Shown: in pieces, positions 1 to 5,197 of the stretch
Numbering within the stretch: the stretch's first letter is position 1
Layout: every line of letters starts with the position of its first letter
DNA from: an uncultured Roseburia sp.
GTDB taxonomy: Bacteria; Bacillota; Clostridia; Lachnospirales; Lachnospiraceae
Length of the DNA stretch: 5,473 nt
Direction of reading: 5' to 3'
Assembly: GCA_947057405.1 (NCBI GenBank)
Contig: CAMSEJ010000182.1
Span: forward strand, 1 to 5,473
Notes under the pieces: generated by a model
The model's database searches: none
What the model was told of the DNA's origin: nothing
What the model saw: only the letters and a program-made list of their open reading frames with translations
Position numbers and translations under genes: made by a program

Positions 1-47
1 CTACACAAGGTACCACACTCTTTCCCTACACGACGCTCTTCCGATCT
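1..47 (+). other. Illumina sequencing adapter contamination (P5 end, i5 index, read-1 primer site)
   Basis: Bases 15-47 are identical to the TruSeq read-1 primer sequence, starting ACACTCTTTCCC and ending GCTCTTCCGATCT. The six bases before the index, CTACAC at 1-6, match the 3' end of the P5 flow-cell oligo. The eight bases between them, AAGGTACC at 7-14, sit exactly where an i5 index belongs. This is library DNA left on the contig end. The hflX reading frame stays open through it and would add a false peptide containing SLHDALPI to any predicted protein. Confidence 0.97.
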
Positions 48-370
48 GTGTAGAGGACAAAAAGATTGTCACATTGCTGAACAAGCAGGATCGGAATACG
101 CAGGAAGGGCCGCTGCATGATTTTATGGCGGATTATACGATTCCGGTTTCCGCAAAATACGGTACGGGGCTTGGGGAAGTGAAGCAGGTGCTGGAAGAGC
201 TTTTGCGCGAGGAACATGTTTTGATTGAGCGTATGGTTCCGTATGATCAGGCAGGCGCATTGCAGCTTGTCCGCAAGTCCGGGGAGCTTTTGGAAGAGCG
301 GTATGAGCCAGACGGGATTTTTATCCGGGCGTATGTTCCGGTGGAGACGTATGGGAAAATGAACTTTTAG
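48..370 (+). CDS. hflX: GTPase HflX, C-terminal fragment (5' end cut off by contig end)
   Basis: This is the last part of HflX, a GTPase that binds the 50S ribosomal subunit and splits stalled or heat-damaged 70S ribosomes in the cytosol. The frame is entered at base 50 (VEDKKIVTLL...). Visible motifs are the G4 guanine-specificity motif NKQD and the G5 motif SAK within PVSAKYGTGL. After them comes the HflX C-terminal segment beginning RMVPYDQAG and ending in PVETYGKMNF. The stop is TAG at 368-370. The N-terminal HflX domain and the G1-G3 motifs lie outside the window, so about 107 of the roughly 420 residues usual for the family are present. Bases 48-49 plus codon 50 fit the common ...GVEDK stretch, which puts the adapter boundary at 47/48. 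I see no clear terminator after the stop. Confidence 0.88.
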
Positions 371-440
371 ACGGATTGGAACGGGATTAAATAAAATGTT
401 TGCTTTTATGCCCCGGCCGAATTAATATGAAAAAAATGGA

Positions 441-470
441 TTGACGCAGCCCTCACTTCTAACGTATAAT
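441..470 (+). promoter_or_regulatory. Sigma-A promoter for the FIST-MCP operon
   Basis: TTGACG at 441-446 matches the -35 consensus at five of six positions. TATAAT at 465-470 is a perfect -10 box, with an 18-base spacer. Transcription should start near 477, giving a leader of about 47 bases before the FIST start codon at 524. It looks like a housekeeping-type promoter, not the sigma-28 type often used for chemotaxis genes. The gap between hflX and the FIST gene (371-507) holds nothing else that I can identify. Confidence 0.8.
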
Positions 471-507
471 TTAATCTGAATGCTATCAGATAAAATATAT
501 ATGGAAT

Positions 508-516
508 GGAGGGAGG
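508..516 (+). promoter_or_regulatory. Ribosome binding site that fixes the FIST gene start
   Basis: GGAGGGAGG lies seven bases before ATG 524. An in-frame ATG at 506 would overlap this site and has no ribosome binding site of its own, so 524 is the better start. Confidence 0.8.
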
Positions 517-523
517 CGGCAGC

Positions 524-1579
524 ATGAGGCAGTTTTTTGGAATGAGCCAGCGTGGAAATCTGGAGGAAGCAGTTGCGGGGTTAAGCCGTCCGCAGTTTTT
601 AATGCTTTTGTCAGGCAGCGGCCAGTTTGAGGCGCATGTGAAGCAGTTGGAGAAGCTTTATCCCGGCGTGCCGAGTATCGGGTGTATGGGGATGGGATAT
701 GACACCAGGATTGTTGAGCAGGGAGTCTGTGTAATCGCATTTCTGGACGGAGTGTCCGCAGCGGCAAACGTGCTGGAGCAGGTATCCAGCATGCCGATGA
801 AATATATCCACCGGCTGGAAGAGGATGTGTGTAAGGTAAACGGTTCCATGCAGGACACGGTGTGCATTGATTTTTGCTCCGGAAATGACGCATGCGTGCT
901 CACAACGATTAACACGGTGTTAAAGCGGGCGGGGATCTCGCTGGTCGGCGGGACAGGAGATGCCGGCAAGGTGTCTGCCAATGGAAAGGTTTATGAGGAT
1001 GCGGTGGCATACGGGGTGATCCGCAATCAAAACGGAAGGGTCAAAACGTATAAGGAGAATATTTACCATCCGTATAAGAATTACCGCTTTATTGCGTCGG
1101 ATACGGATAAAGCGAATTATATTATCGGAAAGTTAAACGGCAGGCCGGCCAAGCAGGTTTATCAGGGTATTCTGCATGTGACCGATCAGCAGATTTTGAC
1201 GCAGACATTTAAAAACCCGTTCGGTAAACTCAACGGGGATGATATCTGCATTATTTCAATCAAAGAGGTAAACGGCAATTCTCTTGCGTGCTTCCGGCAG
1301 GTCAATGATTCTGACGTACTGATTTTACTGGAGTTGGGCGATTACAGAGCGATTACCCGACAGACGATCCGGATGATCTGCAAAGAGTTCCCAAAGCGTT
1401 CCGCCGTATTTTCCGTCAATTGCCTGTTTCGGTATAAGCTGTTCAGTGAACAGGGTTATATGCAGCAGTATTTGCAGGATATGGCAGCTTTAGGCAGCCA
1501 TGCCGGATTGGTCGGATACGGGGAGCATTACAATAACCGCTTTGTCAACCAGTCTATGACATGTGTGGTATTTGAATAA
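524..1579 (+). CDS. FIST-domain sensor protein (FIST N and FIST C)
   Basis: This 351-residue protein looks like a FIST protein, a family of cytosolic sensory domains thought to bind small molecules and linked in bacteria to chemotaxis and two-component signalling. Residues about 20-180 fit FIST N, including the PSIGCMGMGYD stretch and the glycine-rich GISLVGGTGDAG segment. Residues about 195-351 fit FIST C, with SVNCLFRYKLF near 297-307 (the usual Cys/Arg segment) and GLVGYGEHYNNRF near 328-340, close to the family's G-x-x-x-x-G-E ending. There is no signal peptide, membrane segment or fused output domain, so it is a stand-alone sensor. The next gene starts 17 bases downstream and encodes a soluble chemotaxis signalling protein, the likely partner. 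The ligand cannot be predicted. The FIST assignment rests on remembered family patterns, not a search. Confidence 0.82.
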   Translation: MRQFFGMSQRGNLEEAVAGLSRPQFLMLLSGSGQFEAHVKQLEKLYPGVPSIGCMGMGYDTRIVEQGVCVIAFLDGVSAAANVLEQVSSMPMKYIHRLEEDVCKVNGSMQDTVCIDFCSGNDACVLTTINTVLKRAGISLVGGTGDAGKVSANGKVYEDAVAYGVIRNQNGRVKTYKENIYHPYKNYRFIASDTDKANYIIGKLNGRPAKQVYQGILHVTDQQILTQTFKNPFGKLNGDDICIISIKEVNGNSLACFRQVNDSDVLILLELGDYRAITRQTIRMICKEFPKRSAVFSVNCLFRYKLFSEQGYMQQYLQDMAALGSHAGLVGYGEHYNNRFVNQSMTCVVFE

Positions 1580-1596
1580 AGGAGGGGACGGAAGAG

Positions 1597-2544
1597 ATGT
1601 TGTTTCCAGCGAAAAACAGGAAGAAACAGGGGGAAGTACTACATACGGAAAAGAGCCTGTACCCGGTACTGCATGTGACAGACTGCCTGAATGACTACAA
1701 GAAGGATTTGATTGGAAAAGAAGTGGAGTCCCTATTTGAGCTGAATATGGTAGGCAGCTCCTTCTCCGGCGTATTAAAAAAGGCCGATCATTTCCATGAG
1801 CAGCTTCAGGAGTTTGGAGATTCTTTTTCCAATATCAATGAAGCGGCCGGACAGTTTGCCCAGGTGCGGGAGGATATCACGCAGACGGTATCGGAGACAA
1901 AAGGGAAGGTAGAAGAACTGAAGGAAACCTCGATGCAGGTGGAAAAATCGTACAGCACAATGGAGCAGACGTTTGAGCAGCTTCTGGCAGCGGTTTCCGG
2001 TATCCAGCGGTGCATGGTCAAAATCGTATCCATAGCGGACGAAACGAATATCCTTGCCATCAACGCCTCAATTGAAGCATCCCGGGCAGGGGAGCAGGGC
2101 AAAGGCTTTGCCGTGGTTGCGACAAAGGTACGGGAGCTTGCAGAAGAGATTAAAGGCCTTGCAAATGAGGTGGATACCGGCATCCAGGATGTGCAGCATG
2201 GCACTAAGCAGCTAAACAGCAGTATTTTAGACTCTAAGGAAGCGCTTGGTACGAATATCGAAACCGTAAAGAGTACGGATAACTCCTTCCAGAATATTAT
2301 TACGACGGCGGAAGGGGCGGCATCGGTGCAGGAGGAGATTTCGGGCGTGATTGAAGACTCCAAAAAGGAGCTTCAGGAGATTTGCCGGTTCTTTGATGAA
2401 ATTAAGCTTCAGTACCAGGAGGTCGTTAAGCATATCGATCGGGCGAGCAAGCTTGGGACGACAAAGAGTGCGATGTTTGAAGATATTGACAATATGCTGT
2501 CACAGATTCCGGCGATGCTTCGGGACACGGAGGCGGATTTGTAG
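1597..2544 (+). CDS. Soluble methyl-accepting chemotaxis protein (signalling domain only)
   Basis: This 315-residue protein carries the MCP cytoplasmic signalling domain that docks the kinase CheA and adaptor CheW. The conserved hairpin tip lies at residues about 143-183: IVSIADETNILAINASIEAS, then RAGEQGKGFAVVA and VRELAEE. It is close to the family consensus and keeps the central Glu, Arg and GEQGKGF residues. Long heptad-like helices flank the tip (about 65-140 and 185-280), as expected of an antiparallel coiled coil. No transmembrane segment, HAMP or recognisable PAS or GAF domain is present. Residues 1-60 contain HVTDCLNDYKKDLIG and may be a small docking region. GGAGGGG at 1581-1587 is the ribosome binding site. 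The gene directly follows the FIST gene, so I infer it takes its input from that protein. The C-terminus (RDTEADL) lacks an obvious CheR-tethering pentapeptide. Confidence 0.9.
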   Translation: MLFPAKNRKKQGEVLHTEKSLYPVLHVTDCLNDYKKDLIGKEVESLFELNMVGSSFSGVLKKADHFHEQLQEFGDSFSNINEAAGQFAQVREDITQTVSETKGKVEELKETSMQVEKSYSTMEQTFEQLLAAVSGIQRCMVKIVSIADETNILAINASIEASRAGEQGKGFAVVATKVRELAEEIKGLANEVDTGIQDVQHGTKQLNSSILDSKEALGTNIETVKSTDNSFQNIITTAEGAASVQEEISGVIEDSKKELQEICRFFDEIKLQYQEVVKHIDRASKLGTTKSAMFEDIDNMLSQIPAMLRDTEADL

Positions 2545-2650
2545 CAATGGAACGGAAGGCGTTTTTATATTTTTGAACAGATACTCGACAAATCCGTTCT
2601 ATACAGACAGAAGGACATTTTGGAGATATCAAAGAAAACGACAAAAAGAA

Positions 2651-2717
2651 AAAATACGAATCTCCCGCAGGAGATCAGGTGTAAAAAACACCGATTTCTA
2701 TGGGAGATTCGTGTTTT
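2651..2717. terminator. Long nested hairpin, probable bidirectional terminator after the MCP gene
   Basis: The outer arms at 2656-2666 (ACGAATCTCCC) and 2702-2712 (GGGAGATTCGT) pair perfectly. Flanking A's (2651-2654) and T's (2714-2717) extend the stem to about 16 bp with one G-U pair. Inside sits a second stem: GGAGATC at 2670-2676 against GATTTCT at 2693-2699 (two wobbles), then GGTGT/ACACC around an A loop. T-rich sequence follows on the + strand, and the A run on the left serves the other strand. It can end both the FIST-MCP transcript and any minus-strand transcript from the right. The layered fold is more elaborate than a simple terminator. Confidence 0.75.
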
Positions 2718-2743
2718 AATATTTAGAGTTTAAAAATCAGTAT

Positions 2744-2977
2744 TCACCGACAGCCCCCCTCGTTTACTTTTGACGCATTTCTTTGAGTTGGGACACTAAA
2801 TGCTTGGGCGATATAACAAGTCTGCTTCCGGGAACGGAGGTATTCCGTCAGCTGATTGTAACAAAGCCTGATACACCGAAGGAACAAGCTATCTTTATTT
2901 TTGAAATTATGGTAGAGTAAGCCCTTTGGTATCTGGCTCTCACCGCAAATTGCATTGATGGAAGCCGCTTCATACAA
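2744..2977 (-). pseudogene. TetR/AcrR regulator remnant (DNA-binding part only, truncated at both ends)
   Basis: The open frame begins at a TTG codon (2977) and reads YEAASINAICGESQIPKGLL, then YHNFKNKDSLF. This is a strong match to helices 2-4 of a TetR N-terminal helix-turn-helix: IPKGLLYHNFKNKDSLF is the recognition helix and the following K/D motif. The similarity continues through about residue 49 (CYNQLTEYL). It lacks the first helix of about 20-25 residues: an in-frame TGA stands three codons upstream of the TTG, and no ribosome binding site is seen. It also lacks the whole C-terminal ligand-binding domain. Residues 50-77 do not look like TetR and are probably read from unrelated sequence. 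This is a dead fragment of a regulator whose targets are gone or outside the window. Confidence 0.7.
2764..2847 (-). pseudogene. Possible C-terminal tail of another regulator (WYL-like), fused out of frame
   Basis: In a different minus-strand frame from the TetR remnant there is an open stretch of 27 codons ending in TAA at 2766-2764. It contains GSRLVISPKHLVSQLKEMRQK minus its first residue. The pattern of a glycine, a short hydrophobic strand, a Ser-Pro and an amphipathic helix resembles the C-terminal end of WYL-domain transcription regulators. It begins about where the TetR similarity fades (near 2831-2848), as expected if a deletion joined the start of one regulator to the end of another. 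The stretch is short, so the assignment is tentative. Confidence 0.3.
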
Positions 2978-2993
2978 AACAGATCATATAGTC

Positions 2994-3012
2994 AATAAAC
3001 AAAATGTTAATT
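2994..3012. promoter_or_regulatory. Possible operator dyad between the two TetR remnants
   Basis: AATAAACAAAATGTTAATT is an inverted repeat with eight-base arms (seven matching) around a central AAA. It lies between the divergent TetR remnants, where an autoregulatory TetR operator would be expected. The sequence is AT-rich, so chance pairing is a real possibility. I see no convincing -35/-10 pair around it. Confidence 0.3.
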
Positions 3013-3019
3013 TTTACAG

Positions 3020-3488
3020 ATGGGGTCTCAACAAGAAAAAGAGATGTATGCTGTAAAGGGTGAAATATTTTGACTCCAAGACTGCACTGGTGTCCGCTAC
3101 AGTAGAAAGTGTTTGGCACGAGATTTTTTATCACCCGGAAGACGAGGCTGTGTCTCACGACATACAAACCTATATTACTTGGACGTATGGACAGATGGAA
3201 TACGGCTGTAAACAGTATCCCGGCTTTTTTACACTGCACTCCCTGAGCTTTATGCAGGAGGAAAAGGCCGATGGGAAACAGAAAATGCAGCAGGCTTGGC
3301 AGCACATTTTGAATGGAATATGTTCAGTCTTGAAGCAGGACACCAGGATTCGGGCTGATGCCTTTACGGAGCAGTTTACCTTGGAAAGATTTTCGGATGT
3401 TCTGTTTTCACTGATTCTGTCCGCATTGCTGCGGCAGGACTATGATCCCTCCGCTGTACTGGAGATCGTTTGCAGAACTCTTTATTAA
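3020..3488 (+). pseudogene. TetR/AcrR-family regulator, DNA-binding domain disrupted by frame change
   Basis: The frame from 3060 reads KYFDSKTALVSATVESVW, the end of a TetR helix-turn-helix with its Y-F-x-S-K motif, and then a full ligand-binding domain of about 120 residues ending ...LEIVCRTLY at 3488. Its only starts are a GTG at 3060 and later codons, and an in-frame TAA lies two codons before that GTG. The missing piece is partly visible in another frame: from ATG 3020 the reading is MGSQQEKEMYAVKGEIF, then TGA at 3071-3073. KGEIF is the normal lead into Y-F-D-S-K, so a small deletion near 3062-3072, probably between TATTT repeats, has broken the gene. Helix 1 is not found. The protein cannot bind DNA normally. 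It was probably the regulator of the membrane-protein operon downstream. Confidence 0.7.
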
Positions 3489-3514
3489 AAATCCCACTAT
3501 GTTGTGGGGTTTTT
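3487..3514 (+). terminator. Hairpin terminator overlapping the TetR stop codon
   Basis: Bases 3487-3497 (A's then TCCCAC) pair with 3504-3514 (GTGGGG then T's) around a six-base loop, with one T-G pair, and the T run follows directly. The stem begins within the TetR stop codon. It lies only 38 bases before the next start codon and leaves little room for a new promoter, so it may work as a partial terminator inside one operon. Confidence 0.6.
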
Positions 3515-3540
3515 ATCCCGGAAACTGAACATTGTTTATC

Positions 3541-3548
3541 AGAGGAGG
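3541..3548 (+). promoter_or_regulatory. Ribosome binding site that fixes the start at 3553
   Basis: AGAGGAGG ends four bases before ATG 3553. The spacing is short but the match is strong. A TTG at 3532 in the same frame would extend the protein by seven residues but overlaps this site and has no site of its own. Confidence 0.7.
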
Positions 3549-3552
3549 AATC

Positions 3553-3999
3553 ATGAAAGTAAAGCGAAATACGCTGCTGCTTGCTTGTTTCGTGTGGAGC
3601 GCGGCGGCATTCAACATACTTCGTATCGGTTTGATGGCTTATCCGTCCTATCTTTTTGTGCAAAATTATCTGTTGTCTATACTGGTCTTTATGGTGTTTC
3701 GGATCTTTATTTTTGGAAAGCTGGTAAAAAAGCACACCGCCAGAATCAATGCCTATCAGGAAGAACGGCAATTTTTTTTGAAATTCTTTGACGGCAAGAC
3801 ATTTGCGATCATGGCGGTGATGATGGCCGGTGGTATTGGCCTGCGGGTAAGTGGACTTGCACCAGAGCGGTTTATTGCCGTTTTCTATACCGGCCTGGGC
3901 GTTTCCCTTCTGCTGGCCGGAATGTTGTTTGGCCGTAACTATGGCAAAGCGGTACTTGCCGCCACAGTTCAAGATAAAGCGGCGCGGAAAGAAGAATAA
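3553..3999 (+). CDS. Small integral membrane protein of unknown function (four helices)
   Basis: This 148-residue protein begins MKVKRNTLLL. It has four hydrophobic segments at roughly residues 7-29, 36-56, 84-101 and 107-127, and ends in a charged cytoplasmic tail (QDKAARKEE). Between helices 2 and 3 is a basic, charged loop (KLVKKHTARINAYQEERQ). I recall similar uncharacterised proteins beside TetR regulators and DUF2871 proteins in Lachnospiraceae, but cannot name a Pfam family. It appears intact. It follows a broken TetR gene and is three bases from the next gene, so the three membrane genes form one transcription unit. With no enzyme motif visible, transport, envelope or stress roles are all possible. 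Confidence 0.75.
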   Translation: MKVKRNTLLLACFVWSAAAFNILRIGLMAYPSYLFVQNYLLSILVFMVFRIFIFGKLVKKHTARINAYQEERQFFLKFFDGKTFAIMAVMMAGGIGLRVSGLAPERFIAVFYTGLGVSLLLAGMLFGRNYGKAVLAATVQDKAARKEE

Positions 4000-4002
4000 A
4001 AT

Positions 4003-4235
4003 ATGCAAGCACTTGTAGAAACCCTGTTTGATGCGGTCTATCCGATCTCTGTCATTACCATTGGAATTTTAATGATCCGGGGCAGCAAGGGAGAGCGTCA
4101 ATTCCGCCTGTATTGGCTGGCTGTCGTGTTGGGAGCGGGTGATTCGTTCCATCTGGTTCCCCGCGCTCTAAGACCTGCGCCTATGTATGGACAGTACTCA
4201 TCGGATATTTCGCTGTGAAGCAGGAATGCAGATAA
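4003..4235 (+). pseudogene. Membrane protein with a large out-of-frame internal deletion
   Basis: The N-terminal part, MQALVETLFDAVYPISVITI through GDSFHLVPRA, is a convincing membrane-protein start with a helix at about residues 10-25 and a second at about 36-47. After PRA (codon ending 4167) the frame becomes poor (LRPAPMYGQYSS) and stops at 4218. In another frame from 4170 the DNA reads KTCAYVWTVLIGYFAVKQE and stops at 4233-4235, immediately before the next gene's ribosome binding site. That reads like the real last membrane helix. From memory, relatives are about 200-230 residues and have a similar Lys-Thr-x-Ala-Tyr C-terminal helix, so I infer that over 100 middle residues were lost near 4166-4171, shifting the frame. 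The start lies three bases after the preceding stop. Confidence 0.7.
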
Positions 4236-4248
4236 AGGAGGAATTAAT

Positions 4249-4659
4249 ATGAAGCGTTACATCAATTCGGCCCTGCTGTATGCCATCCTTGCGATGGTTG
4301 GCGGCGTGTTCTATCGTGAGTTTACCAAATTCAACGGTTTTACCGACAAAACCGCCCTCTCCGTTGTCCACACTCATTATTTTCTGCTGGGTATGATATT
4401 TTTTCTCCTGTTACTCCTGCTGGAAAAGAACTTTTCTTTTACCAATGAAAAAACCGGACGGGTACTGATTGCCTACCATATTGGTCTGAATCTGATGGCT
4501 GTGATGCTCTTGGTTCGGGGCGTAGCCCAAGTTCTGGCACCCACAATCCCTTCTGGCATGAGTGCTGTGATCTCTGGTATTGCCGGGATTGGTCATATTC
4601 TGCTGGGCGTTAGCACGGTGATGCTGCTGGTGCAGATCAAGAGCAACGTATTGGCATAA
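4249..4659 (+). CDS. DUF2871-family membrane protein
   Basis: This 136-residue protein has four predicted helices (about residues 7-21, 44-59, 72-96 and 104-127). It fits the uncharacterised DUF2871 family as I remember it: a GGVFYREFTKFNGFTDKT segment near 18-34, VVHTHYFLLGM near 39-49, and AVISGIAGIGHILLG near 106-120. Histidines at 41, 43, 77 and 116 lie in or beside the helices. The length is normal and the frame intact. AAAGGAGG at 4234-4241 ends seven bases before the ATG and touches the old stop of the preceding gene, which points to tight coupling in the original operon. It is the last gene of the unit, and no clear terminator follows. Function is unknown. Confidence 0.85.
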   Translation: MKRYINSALLYAILAMVGGVFYREFTKFNGFTDKTALSVVHTHYFLLGMIFFLLLLLLEKNFSFTNEKTGRVLIAYHIGLNLMAVMLLVRGVAQVLAPTIPSGMSAVISGIAGIGHILLGVSTVMLLVQIKSNVLA

Positions 4660-4819
4660 CAGGGCTGATTTGAAACTGCAAAACTAAAGATCGATAAAAT
4701 CCATGAATATCCTATGGTCAGCTCAAAAATAATATTCTCTTTGTCAACGGGTATCGTGCAGCCCTCCATAGTATACTGCGTCGATTTTCCAGCTTTCTTA
4801 GCCAGTTGAAAAAAGATGG
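4660..4819 (-). other. Unrecognised coding-like remnant on the minus strand
   Basis: Directly downstream of the 103-residue minus-strand gene one frame is open for about 160 bases and has protein-like composition: FFQLAKKAGKSTQYTMEGCT, then IPVDKENIIFELTIGYSW. It has no upstream start: an in-frame TGA stands near 4830. The internal ATG at about 4770 has no ribosome binding site. The frame runs on into the 3' end of the convergent DUF2871 gene, where it is only an antisense shadow. It may be the degraded remains of a gene once following the 103-residue one. I do not recognise the family, and no terminator or RNA was seen here. Confidence 0.25.
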
Positions 4820-5131
4820 TTAATGCTCACCATGAAGACAGTCACGGCGTTGAGCCAGCATTTCTGATGTGCAGTGCGGGTCTATGAGTTGGCAATAGAG
4901 TTTTTTGAATTTTTGTTTTAATTCCTGATCGTCAATGATTTCCTCCTGAATGCCGCCCTTGAAGCTAAGGATCCGTCCGTTCCGATGAAGCCGCGTTTGC
5001 TGAACGAAATACTGATCTTCCAAATGACCAAGTTCTTTCAAGAATTTCGTTAGCTGAGAAAGAATTTCGTCTACTGTTGGGCGAAATTTTTCAGGGGTAT
5101 TAGTCAAATCAAGTTTGATTGCGTCTGTCAT
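4820..5131 (-). CDS. Hypothetical cytosolic protein, 103 residues
   Basis: The start is ATG at 5131-5129, with AAAGGAGA at 5148-5141 as ribosome binding site. The open frame extends upstream to 5212, but those codons precede the site and are unlikely to be translated. The protein begins MTDAIKLDLTNTPEKFRPTV and is rich in charged residues. It has a helical stretch (DEILSQLTKFLKELGHLEDQ), a more strand-like middle (NGRILSFKGG) and a C-terminal segment with three cysteines and four histidines (YCQLIDPHC, then RRDCLHGEH). There is no signal peptide or membrane helix. I do not recognise the family. It faces the DUF2871 operon and sits in more AT-rich DNA, so it may have come from a mobile element, though no transposase or integrase is in view. 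Confidence 0.65.
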   Translation of the reverse strand: MTDAIKLDLTNTPEKFRPTVDEILSQLTKFLKELGHLEDQYFVQQTRLHRNGRILSFKGGIQEEIIDDQELKQKFKKLYCQLIDPHCTSEMLAQRRDCLHGEH

Positions 5132-5140
5132 GGTGATTCT

Positions 5141-5148
5141 TCTCCTTT
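5141..5148 (-). promoter_or_regulatory. Ribosome binding site that fixes the start at 5131
   Basis: On the minus strand AAAGGAGA lies about ten bases before ATG 5131. None of the upstream in-frame start codons has a comparable site. Confidence 0.65.
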
Positions 5149-5197
5149 GAAATACAATTTTATTCTTTAAGCACAAATCCTGATTGTCGATGGCTTT

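Noticed and set aside
48..53. GTGTAG just after the adapter is the reverse complement of CTACAC at 1-6
   Set aside because: The bases fit the expected hflX codons (GGT-GTA-GAG pattern), so the match is most likely chance and not more adapter.
395..415. ATAAAA/TTTTAT pairing after hflX as a terminator
   Set aside because: Only weak A-T pairs, with no GC stem and no T run following it.
486..981. Minus-strand open frames opposite the FIST gene
   Set aside because: They overlap the well-supported FIST gene and have no ribosome binding site or domain pattern.
1806..2363. 185-codon minus-strand open frame
   Set aside because: Antisense to the conserved MCP signalling domain; serine-rich shadow composition.
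2351..2719. 122-codon plus-strand frame at the end of the MCP
   Set aside because: Overlaps the MCP C-terminus in another frame, and its Arg-rich product is typical of a shadow.
3504..3791. 95-codon plus-strand frame overlapping the first membrane gene
   Set aside because: Out of frame with the supported gene and lacking its ribosome binding site.
3376..4008. 210-codon open frame on the minus strand
   Set aside because: It is antisense to the TetR end and the 148-residue membrane protein, which has a good ribosome binding site and real membrane helices. The minus-strand product is rich in His, Lys and Gln with no recognisable domain.
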